64,000 nucleotides of DNA from a bacterium (GCA_026417415.1 JAOADG010000024.1:25081-89080), one strand, 5' to 3'; shown: positions 45,051 to 54,904, counted from the stretch's first letter. The notes: generated by a model from the letters alone, not told the origin. Numbers and translations: made by a program.

Positions 45051-46484
45051 CTATGAATCAAGTTTATCTAATGAAACTGCAATAGCATCAATTAAATGGG
45101 AAGGAAATACCTCTCCTGCCTCTAAAATTGAGCGATGTTCTAAAAGCAATTGACTAACAGAATGAAATGATTGAGGAATTGGGATTGAATGGCTTTCATT
45201 GGTCTTAACTTCAGCAGAGGTTGTTGTTATCCAATGATCTAAATCAGAATTTTTTGAATTCCAACAAATACTTTGTGCAATCGCAGCAAGCAACAATTGT
45301 TGATGGCTTGAACCATCAGACAAACGGTATTCAATGGTCTCTTGCGTCACTGCTTTTCCTTCTGAATCATAAGCAACGATTGGAATCCGTACCAGTGCTT
45401 TTCTATTGTATTGACCCCATGTGACTGTATTCGGAGCTTCTTTTGCCTGTTGTAATCGTATGAAACTAGTACGATCACGATTTCCAAATGCCATTAAAAC
45501 ACTTCCCATTTGAACCAAACCGCCTATAATCCATTTCGATTCTTCAGTAAGATTCTTGTTTTGTCTAAACACAGGAAGATGTTGTCCATTTCTAACTGCA
45601 GACAAATGAAAATGCATTCCTGAACCCGCATGACCACGCTTGATTACAGGAGAAAAACTACACCACATCCCATAACGATGGGCTAAATTTCGCAAGACCC
45701 ACTGTGCTAATATAGCATCTTCAGCGGACTTTGAAATGGGTTGGAGTGCGAGTTCTACTTCGTGTTGTTCCCAAACTCGATCATCATGTTCATCAGCGGT
45801 AATGTATCCAACCTCACTATGACCATATTTTGTACACACACCCATTTCAGACAGGAGGAAAAGTGCTTCTCTACGTAAATTTTCGCCAAAGACAAAGGGA
45901 GAGGTAGAATGATAGCCACGTTCATTTCTACCATAATCATCATACTGTTCTGGTTTTTTGCCGAGGTAATACTCTAATTCTGCAAGTGAATACAATTGAA
46001 GACCTGTTTCACGATACAATCGCTCTTCTGCTTTTTGTAAAATGGTTGTTGGGGATTCGGGAAGCGGTTTTCCATCACGACCATAATGTGAACACATGAC
46101 ACAAAGTGTTGGAATGGGAGAGAAGGGATCTAGAAATGCGGTATCAATGCGTGGACGTAGGACTATATCCGATTGTCCTGCTTGTATTCCCATTCCTGTA
46201 AAAATGCTGGAACCATCTGCCCGTTCACCAGCAAGTAAAATATTTTCTAAATGGTGATGGTCACGTGGCGCAAAATCCAATGTTTTAAGCCACCCATCAC
46301 CGCCAATGTGCAATAAGGACACCAATCGTATTTTAGAATTCAGAAAAAAACGAATGATATCCTCAAGTGTCCAATCTTTACGATCTTTTTGAATGGTGCG
46401 AACCAAATCATCAGAAGGAAGACCGTTAATAAGGTTAGATTGGGTAGGATTCGTAGATATAGATATTTGTCCAATCTTAAACAT
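45051..46484 (-). CDS. Glutamine synthetase family protein
   Basis: A 477-residue GS-fold enzyme. The N-terminal beta-grasp domain with ERADGSSIFTG, metal ligand Glu pair in AELEYYLG, WEQHEVELA, GSGMHFHLS (metal-binding His), NRKALVRIP (ATP/phosphate Arg) and EYRLSDGSS (catalytic Arg) are present in the order expected of a type I GS. Ammonia assimilation is likely; the Asn/adenylylation loop (NLYDLPP-type) is not obvious, so adenylylation control cannot be claimed. It may instead be a GS-like gamma-glutamyl ligase. DUF2188 follows, 9 bases after its stop. Confidence 0.9.
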   Translation of the reverse strand: MFKIGQISISTNPTQSNLINGLPSDDLVRTIQKDRKDWTLEDIIRFFLNSKIRLVSLLHIGGDGWLKTLDFAPRDHHHLENILLAGERADGSSIFTGMGIQAGQSDIVLRPRIDTAFLDPFSPIPTLCVMCSHYGRDGKPLPESPTTILQKAEERLYRETGLQLYSLAELEYYLGKKPEQYDDYGRNERGYHSTSPFVFGENLRREALFLLSEMGVCTKYGHSEVGYITADEHDDRVWEQHEVELALQPISKSAEDAILAQWVLRNLAHRYGMWCSFSPVIKRGHAGSGMHFHLSAVRNGQHLPVFRQNKNLTEESKWIIGGLVQMGSVLMAFGNRDRTSFIRLQQAKEAPNTVTWGQYNRKALVRIPIVAYDSEGKAVTQETIEYRLSDGSSHQQLLLAAIAQSICWNSKNSDLDHWITTTSAEVKTNESHSIPIPQSFHSVSQLLLEHRSILEAGEVFPSHLIDAIAVSLDKLDS

Positions 46485-46627
46485 GAATTACCTCTGTACA
46501 TTAGAAAGGATGAAATAGAAGATAAAAATTGCGGTTTTGATCAAGTCCAATTTGTTTGTGAAAAATAATACATTTTTCTATAAAAGAAAAAAGGCGTATT
46601 ATTCTTAGGTTATAGGAAATCAATAGT

Positions 46628-47056
46628 ATGGGTTTATTTGATACCTTAAGAACTACAAGTCAGCATTCTCAAGATTTTACGCCTGAGGATTTGGCTTTAC
46701 TTGAGAAGTTAGCAGATAAAATTGTAAAACGTAGAATGAGCGTCCCAGCAATCATGTTTTTTGAATCCGTAAAACCGATGAATTTTGTTGGTGCGCAGGT
46801 CATGATTTTTTTACAACCGTTCGTCACAGCATTTTTTACGTTACCAGAATACGATCGTTTAAGAGAACTGTTAGAAAGAAGAGAAACCCTTTACAAATTC
46901 GTTGAAATTTTAGAAAAAAAGGAAGACGATTTTTTATCCATTGAAAAAGAAATGAAAAAGCAGAGAAAATTAGAAAAAGAAAAACAGAAATCAAAAAAAT
47001 CAAGTAAAAAGTGGTGGAAATGGTGGACTAAAAAAGATGATAACCAGGATAGTTGA
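46628..47056 (+). CDS. Conserved small protein with basic aromatic C-terminal tail
   Basis: A 142-residue protein whose family is found as hypothetical in FCB bacteria (pattern VPAIMFFESVKPMNF). Residues 1-30 are polar/acidic, 35-70 hydrophobic (PMNFVGAQVMIFLQPFVTAFF), and 75-142 charged. The tail is strongly basic with KKWWKWWTKK, suggesting membrane-surface contact. The stop overlaps the deaminase start by 20 bases (47037-47056), so they are translationally coupled. Function unknown. Confidence 0.8.
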   Translation: MGLFDTLRTTSQHSQDFTPEDLALLEKLADKIVKRRMSVPAIMFFESVKPMNFVGAQVMIFLQPFVTAFFTLPEYDRLRELLERRETLYKFVEILEKKEDDFLSIEKEMKKQRKLEKEKQKSKKSSKKWWKWWTKKDDNQDS

Positions 47057-48308
47057 TGCTACTATAGTTACTCAAAATAGCAAACGTGAAGTAATTCAGG
47101 GTGAACTCATATTTGAAAATGATCGCATTATCCAAATCATTCACTACAATCAACGAAATGAACCGCCTAAAGTTGAAATCAACGCTCCAGATGTACGAGT
47201 GATTTCTGCAAAAAATCAAATTTTGTTACCCGGTTTTATACAAACTCATGTACACTTATGTCAGACCTCATTAAGAAATTTGGCAGACGATTTAGAATTG
47301 CTGGATTGGTTAAGGAAGGTGGTTTTTATTGGTGAAGCAAATCATACTTATGAATCGCTTTACCATACTGCACTTTTATCTATCCAAGAATTGCTTCAAG
47401 GAGGTACTACTACAGTTTTAACCATTGAAACAGTTCAAAACACCGAAGCAATTATCAAAGCCGTTCAAGATAGCGGTATCCGTGCAATTGTTGGAAAAGC
47501 GCTTATGGATCGAGATATTGGTCAACCCAAAGCGTTGTTACAAACCACAGAAGAGGCACTATTAGAGGCAGATACTTTATTTAATAAATACCATGATGCA
47601 GACCATCAACGTATAAAAATATGTTATGCACCCCGATTTGTTCCCTCTTGTACTGAAAAATTGTTAGTGGGAGTAAGAGAGAGAGCAAAAGAGAGAAGAG
47701 CAATTGTTCACACTCACGCAAGTGAAAACAAAAACGAAGTTGCTTTAGTTCAAAAAATCACTGGTAAAGGGAACATAGAATACTTAGATACGATCCGTCT
47801 TCTCACACCAAATACTGCGGTCGCACATTGTGTTCATACAGATAAACAAGATTGGAACAGGTTGGCGGATAATGATGCAAAAGTACTTCATTGTCCTTCC
47901 TCCAACTTAAAATTAGGTTCTGGGTTTGCACCTATTTACGAAATGAAAGAAAGAGGGATCACCATAGGATTAGGAGCAGACGGTGCTCCTTGTAATAACA
48001 ATTTAGATGCTCTTTTAGAAGCACGATTGTATTCATTGCTACAAACTGGACGATTAGGAGTTGGAAAAATTACAGCTCAAGACGCACTTGATGCCATTAC
48101 CATTGAAGGTGCAAAAGTAATCGGTTTAGAAAACGATATTGGTTCCCTTGAAGTTGGAAAAAAAGCAGATCTTATCTTGATCTCGACGGATAAAGTGCAT
48201 TGTCAGGGTGGAGACAATCCAATCTCAAAAGTCATTTACTCGTGCCGTTCTTCGGATGTGGAAATGGTATGGGTGGATGGTAAACTATTGTTTAACAGAA
48301 GGAACTAA
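47037..48308 (+). CDS. Amidohydrolase, MTA/SAH-deaminase-like (ATZ/TRZ family)
   Basis: A 423-residue metal-dependent deaminase. Metal motif H-x-H in FIQTHVHL, further ligands in IVHTHASE (His, Glu), VAHCVHTD and GLGADGAPCNNN (Asp). The composite N- and C-terminal beta-sandwich domain is complete. The closest known functions are 5'-methylthioadenosine/S-adenosylhomocysteine deaminase and triazine hydrolases; which substrate is used cannot be decided by eye. Overlaps nadB by 4 bases at the stop. Confidence 0.92.
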   Translation: MITRIVDATIVTQNSKREVIQGELIFENDRIIQIIHYNQRNEPPKVEINAPDVRVISAKNQILLPGFIQTHVHLCQTSLRNLADDLELLDWLRKVVFIGEANHTYESLYHTALLSIQELLQGGTTTVLTIETVQNTEAIIKAVQDSGIRAIVGKALMDRDIGQPKALLQTTEEALLEADTLFNKYHDADHQRIKICYAPRFVPSCTEKLLVGVRERAKERRAIVHTHASENKNEVALVQKITGKGNIEYLDTIRLLTPNTAVAHCVHTDKQDWNRLADNDAKVLHCPSSNLKLGSGFAPIYEMKERGITIGLGADGAPCNNNLDALLEARLYSLLQTGRLGVGKITAQDALDAITIEGAKVIGLENDIGSLEVGKKADLILISTDKVHCQGGDNPISKVIYSCRSSDVEMVWVDGKLLFNRRN

Positions 48309-49918
48309 AACAAATTCATTGATCCGTTTACTAAAACAGTATCGTAAAGAAACGCTTCGGATGGTTCCGGATAATCCGTACGATAATGTAAACCTCTTGA
48401 TTCTTTTCTACGCTCTGCACATTCTACAACCAACATGGCTACCAAAGCAATATTCCGCAACTCCAAAAGTGGAAGTGTGACAGTTGTTCTACGCCAGAAT
48501 TCTTCAATCTCATTCCAAAGTAGCGATAATCTTCGCTTTGCTCTTTCTAATCGTAATCCACTGCGAACTATTCCAACATAATCAGCCATTAGATCACGGA
48601 TCTCATCGCGATCATGGGAAATTAAGACCCATTCTTCTGGATCCATAGTGCCTTGTGCATTCCATTCGGGTATATCATCACAAATTGAAAATGTTTTCAT
48701 CATTTCTGAGGAGTGAACTGCTGCAGTATGAGCAAAAACCAGTGCTTCAAGCAAACTATTTGAGGCCAGACGATTAGCACCATGTACACCTGTCATTGCA
48801 ACTTCACCAATTGCGTATAATCCATCAATGCTTGTTCTTCCTACCAAATCTGTTACAACACCACCACACATATAATGAGCAGCAGGTACTACAGGAATAC
48901 GATTTTTTGTAATGTCAAGGCCGTAGCGTAATAAGGTTTCGTAAATTTTCGGGAAACGTTCTCGTGTTTCTGGAGCAGGCATATGAGTGACATCCAACTC
49001 GACGTATGGATCGCCGCGTAATTTCATTTCTGCATCAATGGCACGTGCAACGACATCTCGAGTGGCTAATTCTGCATCAGGATGATACTTCAGCATAAAG
49101 CGTTCACCTGAAAGATTGTATAACTTAGCACCATAACCACGTAGTGCTTCAGATATTAGAAAAGGTGGGGCTAAATGGTGATGTAAGGTAGTTGGATGAA
49201 ATTGCATAAATTCTAAATTGGCTAATTTTGCACCGGCTCTTGCGGCTGAAGCCAAACCATCCCCGGTAGCAATGTCGGGGTTCGTTGTATGTCGCCAAAC
49301 TTGTCCACATCCTCCTGTAGCCAAAACTGTAATTCGCGATAAAAACCGTTGGACCGTATTGGTCGCAGTGTTCAAGATATATGCACCATAACAAACTTTT
49401 GAAGGTTCATGTCTATGTTCAAGGTGATGGTCAGTAATTAAATCAACCAATGCATGATGTTCATAAACATCAATGTATGGATTATTTCTAACACGATTCA
49501 CTAAGGTCTGTTCAATTTCTTGACCAGTAGAATCATAGTGATGAACGATACGATTGGTTCTATGACCGCCTTCTCGATGCAAAGATAAAACCAATTTGCC
49601 ATCTTGATAGGTAGTAGTAAAATGAACTCCCCATTCTCGTAACTGCTCAATTCTACCTGCACCTTCAAAAACCAACAGTTCAACCGCTTCACGATGGCAC
49701 AAACCCTGTCCTGCTTTTAATGTATCTTCTATATGCCATTCCAATCGATCGCGTGTTTGATCAACAACTGCTGCAATACCTCCTTGTGCATAATTGGTAT
49801 TCGATTCGGTATGGTTCTTTTTTGTTACGATTGCCACACTTCCATGTCTAGAAACTTCCAAAGCATAGGATAGTCCAGCAATACCGCTACCAATCACTAA
49901 AAAGTCGTAAATTTTCAA
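48305..49918 (-). CDS. nadB: L-aspartate oxidase
   Basis: FAD-dependent oxidation of aspartate to iminoaspartate, first step of bacterial NAD synthesis. 537 residues. FAD motif VIGSGIAGLSYALEV near 7-21, substrate-loop TESNTNYAQGGIAA, and MCGGVVTDLVGRTSIDGLYAIGEVAMTGVHGANRLASNSLLEALVF, the diagnostic NadB region. C-terminal helical domain is complete. nadA and nadC are not in this window. Tail-to-tail overlap with the deaminase: the shared CTAA gives both stops. Confidence 0.96.
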   Translation of the reverse strand: MKIYDFLVIGSGIAGLSYALEVSRHGSVAIVTKKNHTESNTNYAQGGIAAVVDQTRDRLEWHIEDTLKAGQGLCHREAVELLVFEGAGRIEQLREWGVHFTTTYQDGKLVLSLHREGGHRTNRIVHHYDSTGQEIEQTLVNRVRNNPYIDVYEHHALVDLITDHHLEHRHEPSKVCYGAYILNTATNTVQRFLSRITVLATGGCGQVWRHTTNPDIATGDGLASAARAGAKLANLEFMQFHPTTLHHHLAPPFLISEALRGYGAKLYNLSGERFMLKYHPDAELATRDVVARAIDAEMKLRGDPYVELDVTHMPAPETRERFPKIYETLLRYGLDITKNRIPVVPAAHYMCGGVVTDLVGRTSIDGLYAIGEVAMTGVHGANRLASNSLLEALVFAHTAAVHSSEMMKTFSICDDIPEWNAQGTMDPEEWVLISHDRDEIRDLMADYVGIVRSGLRLERAKRRLSLLWNEIEEFWRRTTVTLPLLELRNIALVAMLVVECAERRKESRGLHYRTDYPEPSEAFLYDTVLVNGSMNLF

Positions 49919-50020
49919 ATTGGTGTTACCTCGTGTGTTTTAAGAAAATACGGATTCTTAAAATACTAAAAATAGTTTAACAAAATGAATTCTTGTATAT
50001 TATTCTACAAACACAATTGA

Positions 50021-50872
50021 ATGATAGAAATGATTCAAAATACGTTTGTGCATATTCCCGGAATTTCTAAAGTTCGTGAAAATTTGATTTGGGAAAATCA
50101 AATCTATACTTGGAATCAGTTTAAGTGCAGCACGAAACAAATTTTAGGTCCTAAACTTACACAAGTGGTACATGGGTATCTTGCTGAATCATTTACCAGT
50201 TTTCAAGCAAATGATTTTTACTATTTTTATTCAAAATTGCCGTCAAATGAATCTTGGAGATTATTTCCTCATATCCAATCAAATGTTGCTTATATAGATA
50301 TTGAAACCACAGGACATCTCAACATCGGAAACCATATAACAACCATTTGCTTGTATGATGGAACCAATTTGTATTCTTATGTACGTGGTGAGAATCTTTA
50401 TCAATTTTGTAAAGACATTACCCACTATCAAACCATAGTTACTTACAATGGGAAGTCCTTTGATGTACCTTTTATTGAACATGAATTTCAAATGAAAATC
50501 AAGGCGATTCATCTGGATGTGATGCACTTTTTACGAGCACTTGGTATTCGTGGAGGACTTAAAAATTGTGAAAAGCAATTAGGCATTCATCGAGGGGATT
50601 TACTGGATGTTGATGGTTATGATGCAGTTTTATTATGGCATAAATATCAGTCAACAAAAAAACAGAAATTTTTAGAAACGCTCTTGGCATACAATGCATA
50701 TGATGCAATCCATCTTGAACAACTAATGATTGAAGTGTACAAACGATATACAAAAAATTTACCTTTTCAAGTTCCTACTGTCCAACTTCCCAAGCAAGAG
50801 TTGAAACTTCCATTTCAACCTCACTTATCAGCAATCTATGAAATCCGTGATTTACGAAACACGTGGTTCTAA
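50021..50872 (+). CDS. YprB-like ribonuclease H-fold 3'-5' exonuclease
   Basis: A 283-residue protein. DEDD-type nuclease motifs: YIDIETTG (Asp, Glu) near 91-98, TYNGKSFDVPFI (Asp) near 141-152, and YNAYDAIHLEQL (Asp) near 226-237, the arrangement of the YprB / RNase_H_2 family. Residues 1-80 resemble the linker preceding the nuclease in this family, with IPGISKVRE recalling a helix-hairpin-helix. Probably acts on RNA or DNA ends. Stand-alone gene followed by a 170-base spacer in which I see no further gene. Confidence 0.85.
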   Translation: MIEMIQNTFVHIPGISKVRENLIWENQIYTWNQFKCSTKQILGPKLTQVVHGYLAESFTSFQANDFYYFYSKLPSNESWRLFPHIQSNVAYIDIETTGHLNIGNHITTICLYDGTNLYSYVRGENLYQFCKDITHYQTIVTYNGKSFDVPFIEHEFQMKIKAIHLDVMHFLRALGIRGGLKNCEKQLGIHRGDLLDVDGYDAVLLWHKYQSTKKQKFLETLLAYNAYDAIHLEQLMIEVYKRYTKNLPFQVPTVQLPKQELKLPFQPHLSAIYEIRDLRNTWF

Positions 50873-51042
50873 CTAGAAAGAGTAAAACAGAAACGTTTGC
50901 TTTTATTTCGTTTTGCATAACCGAATGATGCGATGAGATGCGTTCTTTTCTATTAGATGAATTTCTGATTGGATAAAAAATCATTTTGAACCTTCGCAAT
51001 CATTTACGAAATTGATAGTAAACAAGTTCCTGAAGGTGTATC

Positions 51043-51708
51043 ATGTCTGATACGATCAGTTACAATCAATGGCCACCTGGTTCTGCTTTGGTTATACGGC
51101 GGCTCGCACATGATCTTATGGCACCACTTACAGTCCTTGCGGGAAATTTGCAATTGTTTGCTTTAAGAAATGATTTACCCGAAGGGATGCATCAAAAAAT
51201 TGATGAACTTTATGAACAAACCAATGTTTTAGTCAATCTTATCCGAAAGACATCTTCTTATGCTGGCGAAAAAGCTTGGACTAAAAACAGTGGTGAAATT
51301 TGGGAAAGGTTTCAAGAAGGAGGATATTTTGCTGGTTCTATATTAGCAAGAAATGGTGTACAATTAGAAATTATTGAACCTAAATGTACACTTTCTCTAA
51401 TCGGCGAAACACAGTTTTGGACGGAATGGTTTGCTTCACTTTTAGCAAGTATGGCTGCTTTTATGGAACCGCATAGTACAATTTCATTAAAGGATGCATT
51501 GAATGGATTTCAATTAATTGCATCCAATGTGAATGTAAGTATTCCACTTTTTGAGGATTGGAAAAGTTTAATCGTGAAACCTAATCTAATTCATCCCAAT
51601 CCAGCGGTAAGAGTGTACACATTAGGATTAATGATTGCGAACTTGAAATGTGAATTGGAAATACAAAATGATCAGTTAACGCTCATTTATGTTACGATCG
51701 CCGATTGA
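51043..51708 (+). CDS. Degenerate histidine-kinase-like protein (H-box present, ATPase weak)
   Basis: A 221-residue soluble protein. Residues 17-37 (IRRLAHDLMAPLTVLAGNLQL) match a histidine-kinase H-box with the phosphoacceptor candidate H23; the following 60 residues look like the second dimerisation helix. The rest lacks recognisable N, G1 and G2 boxes, though LGLMIANLKCELEIQNDQLTLIYV resembles the end of a HATPase fold. It may be a phosphotransfer protein of the ChpT sort or a non-ATP-binding kinase relic. It ends one base before the end of the convergent BTAD regulator. Confidence 0.6.
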   Translation: MSDTISYNQWPPGSALVIRRLAHDLMAPLTVLAGNLQLFALRNDLPEGMHQKIDELYEQTNVLVNLIRKTSSYAGEKAWTKNSGEIWERFQEGGYFAGSILARNGVQLEIIEPKCTLSLIGETQFWTEWFASLLASMAAFMEPHSTISLKDALNGFQLIASNVNVSIPLFEDWKSLIVKPNLIHPNPAVRVYTLGLMIANLKCELEIQNDQLTLIYVTIAD

Positions 51709-51709
51709 C

Positions 51710-54700
51710 TCAAGTAGGAAGAAGCTTATTCTTACGTAAGTGTTGTATTTTTTCTAAACCAAGGTCGTTATGACTCTCTTGGAATTCGTTTTCTGCTTTT
51801 TCCAAAAACTCTTTGGCTTGTTTCTTTTTATTGTTTGCCCATAACACTTGAGCATATTCTAAGTAAAAATCTCCTAAATTTGGAACTAAAGAACTCTGTA
51901 ATTCAATTAATTCAATTGCGCGGGAAAGATGTTGCTCTGCATTGGCTAAGTTTCCTTCGCGAAATGCTATAGAACCCAGCCGATAGTAACATTGTGCTTC
52001 GTTAAGTTCATCGCTTTCTTGATGACAATAGGTCTTGCATTTTTCTAAGGTGGATTTTGCTTTAACACTCTGCTGATTTTCAATATAAACATCTGCCAAC
52101 AGCAGCCAACTTTCAATCAGTTCCGAAGACAATCCTTCTTTAGATAACAAGTCAATTGAATTGTCTAACAGTTTGATTGCTTCCGTAGTTTTTCCTTCTT
52201 GGATTGAAACTTTCGCCTTTACTTGTAGAAACAATCCAGTTTCTCGGATTGTAGCAGGTGAATCAGGTAAATTATCCAAACTTTTTTCTACCTGTTGTAG
52301 CAAAGTTTTTGCCCCAACCAAATCATTTTGTAACAACTTGACATTGGCTAATGAACGTTTGGTAGATATGAGTAAGATAGGTGAAAACTCTATTTGTTTT
52401 TTGATCGTCCTATTTTTTAACAACCGTTTAAGTTCTTCACGTTTGGTGTCTAAACCAATTTCAGGGGACAGTGGTTTATGTGCTTCAATTTTTTCTATAA
52501 TGAGATTATATACACTAATCGCATCTTTTACTTTGTCAAGTTTCACCAATAAATCGCAATGAGATAGTATAATGGAAATCAATTCTTCTGGGTGTTGGGT
52601 AAGGTTTTCAATTGCTGCTTTGTATGCTAAAGAAGAGAATTGCATACACCGACTTTTATCTCCATAAGCATACCATTGTTTTGCGCTTTCCATTAAGTAA
52701 CGTGCCGCATTGATCTGATCACCTGCATGGTAATAATAATAAGACAAGGCCTCAATATTGATTTCACCATCCCATTGTTCAATCGCTGCCACGATATTCT
52801 TAAAAAGTCGTCTTCGTTCTAAAGAAGAAATGGTATCAGCAATAGCGATTTTAATCAGTTGATGGTTAAAAGCAAAAAGCAAATCATTGCCACGTTCAAT
52901 ATGATGAATGAAATTCCGTGATTCTAAATCCACAAAAATATCTTCAATTGTATCAACATCTAAGCCACTCAATAAACTTACAAATTCAATAGAAAATTCA
53001 CCGATCAACAAAGAGATGGATTTTAATAATTCTGAACTTTGATCCGATAGTTTGCTTAAACGAAGGTTGGTAATTTTTAAAAGCAAAGGTGGAATCAACT
53101 TGTCAAGTGAGGTGATGCTGAAATCTGGTCTATCTTCTAATAATGGACTATGGATAAAGTCCAAATTTTCTTCTAAAAGAAAATTTGCAAGTTCAACAGC
53201 AAATAAAGGAATGCCACAACTATAACGAGAAATTTTCACCAAATCTTTTCTATTGAGTTGTTCAGTTACACGAGTAGCACGTGAATTGATTAAAGCAATA
53301 GTTTCATCATCGCTTAAACTCTTTAGATCGATTTTGATTAACCGACCGGTTCTTGCTGTACTAATAAGGGAGGAGGCAATTACATCTTCGGTAGTTTCTT
53401 CAAAAGTACGAAAAATACCAATCAACAATATTGGATAGCGCTTTGTTTCTTGTGCAAGGGATGCAAAAAAGTTGAACACAATTTCGGTTGCCCAATGTAA
53501 ATCATCCATTGCAATGAGTACTGGATTGGTAGTAGATACAGAAAGAATCCACTTTTTCACTTCAGAGATAAAATGATTTTCTTCTGTGGGTTTGGTAATA
53601 GAAAGTGGATCCGTTTGAAGCAAAGATTCTAATTCGCTACGTTGTTTATTGGAAAGATGACGGTTCTTTAAAAACGATTGTAAAATTTGAAATACAGAAT
53701 TCAGAGGTTGAGAATTTGGAATTTCATCATTTTCACCTAATCCCACAATCATGGTTTCAGGAATTTCTTCCAAAAAGCGCTGAAAAAGACGTGTCTTTCC
53801 AATACCCATCTCACCGGAAATGATTACCACGTGGCCTAACTTTTCGTGAATTACAATTTCAGCTGCCTGCTGTAAGGTAAAGAGCTCTTCTTTTCTTCCA
53901 ATAAATACATCGTGACTTGAAGGGGATGTAAACGAAACTAAACTCTCATCTTCTTTTCTACTGACAGGCAATTCTTCTTTGAATGAGGGTTTTATCGTCA
54001 GTAGCTCTTCATAACTTGATAATGGTTCCTCTTTTGGTTCTTCTGTCTGAATGTTTTTTGTAGATATGCTTGTTGTTGATTCGAAGGAAACACCCGTTAA
54101 ATTGGGCGGTTCAAGTTCACGTACTTTACTATCATCACCTAAACGAATGGCTTCAGCCAATTGAAAAATGGACTGTTTTGGTGGTGCATGATACTCGCGA
54201 CGCATGATTTCAACATACGTCGCGTACTGCCTTAATGCTGCAGTATTTTTTCCTTGACTGGCATACGCTCGAATGATTCCTTCATGAGCTGCATCCAAGT
54301 CACTTTGAATGGAAAGTGCACGCATGAAATATTCTATGGCTTTTGAATACTGCTTCATTTGGCTATACGTGTTTCCAATCTCAATCATACAATCAAGCAC
54401 TTTTCTTTGAAGTTCTTCACGACGGTGAAACAACCATTCTTCCCAATCGTCTAAATTTCGTAAAGTAAACCCATCTAAAAATTTCCCGCGATAACGCTCA
54501 ACTGCACGAATCAATGCATTTAAACGTTCAGTTCCGATTGGGGTACTAAGATCTTGGAGAAAGAGTTCTACATCAGTAACAATAGGAAAATCGGGATCGA
54601 TTTGACAGTCAGTACGATTGGCTAAAATAGGTTCTAAACGATCGTCTAATTCCTTAAAAAGTTTGCGAATATTCCAAAGGGCGTAACGTAAATTATACCG

Positions 54701-54904
54701 TGCTTGATTTTCTGGTGATTCACCCCAAAACATGGTAATTAAACGGTCACGAGGAACAGCAAGATTACGATTATCAAGTAGATAACAAAAAAGCCCTAAT
54801 ACTTTTTGGGTAGCAAAGTCAGTAATTTTTTTACCTTGCCAAGTAAGTCGTACACCGCCAAAAAAACTTGCAAATACTTGATTTTTAATTGGTGATGGTA
54901 GCAT
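51710..54904 (-). CDS. BTAD/AfsR-like regulator: winged helix, BTAD, AAA ATPase, TPR
   Basis: A 1064-residue cytoplasmic regulator. N-terminal OmpR-type winged-helix about 10-100 (LAVPRDRLITMFWGE ... YALWNIRKLF), BTAD helical domain about 115-255 (RYRGKFLDGFTLRNLDDWEEW), an acidic linker, AAA/STAND ATPase about 330-600 with Walker A GEMGIGKTRL near 363 and Walker B-like VLIAMDDLHWA, then about ten TPR repeats 700-1060. Similar proteins (AfsR, SARP-like) couple signals to DNA binding; here no target operon is evident. It sits tail-to-tail with the kinase-like protein. Start is weak (AGGA two bases before ATG). Confidence 0.9.
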   Translation of the reverse strand: MLPSPIKNQVFASFFGGVRLTWQGKKITDFATQKVLGLFCYLLDNRNLAVPRDRLITMFWGESPENQARYNLRYALWNIRKLFKELDDRLEPILANRTDCQIDPDFPIVTDVELFLQDLSTPIGTERLNALIRAVERYRGKFLDGFTLRNLDDWEEWLFHRREELQRKVLDCMIEIGNTYSQMKQYSKAIEYFMRALSIQSDLDAAHEGIIRAYASQGKNTAALRQYATYVEIMRREYHAPPKQSIFQLAEAIRLGDDSKVRELEPPNLTGVSFESTTSISTKNIQTEEPKEEPLSSYEELLTIKPSFKEELPVSRKEDESLVSFTSPSSHDVFIGRKEELFTLQQAAEIVIHEKLGHVVIISGEMGIGKTRLFQRFLEEIPETMIVGLGENDEIPNSQPLNSVFQILQSFLKNRHLSNKQRSELESLLQTDPLSITKPTEENHFISEVKKWILSVSTTNPVLIAMDDLHWATEIVFNFFASLAQETKRYPILLIGIFRTFEETTEDVIASSLISTARTGRLIKIDLKSLSDDETIALINSRATRVTEQLNRKDLVKISRYSCGIPLFAVELANFLLEENLDFIHSPLLEDRPDFSITSLDKLIPPLLLKITNLRLSKLSDQSSELLKSISLLIGEFSIEFVSLLSGLDVDTIEDIFVDLESRNFIHHIERGNDLLFAFNHQLIKIAIADTISSLERRRLFKNIVAAIEQWDGEINIEALSYYYYHAGDQINAARYLMESAKQWYAYGDKSRCMQFSSLAYKAAIENLTQHPEELISIILSHCDLLVKLDKVKDAISVYNLIIEKIEAHKPLSPEIGLDTKREELKRLLKNRTIKKQIEFSPILLISTKRSLANVKLLQNDLVGAKTLLQQVEKSLDNLPDSPATIRETGLFLQVKAKVSIQEGKTTEAIKLLDNSIDLLSKEGLSSELIESWLLLADVYIENQQSVKAKSTLEKCKTYCHQESDELNEAQCYYRLGSIAFREGNLANAEQHLSRAIELIELQSSLVPNLGDFYLEYAQVLWANNKKKQAKEFLEKAENEFQESHNDLGLEKIQHLRKNKLLPT

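Noticed and set aside
50873-51042. 170-base spacer checked for a terminator or small RNA
   Set aside because: A GATGCG direct repeat is present but it is not inverted, and no T-run follows a stem.
52161-52562. 133-codon plus-strand frame inside the BTAD regulator
   Set aside because: Antisense shadow of TPR repeats, which are Leu/Ala-rich and leave long open frames on the other strand.
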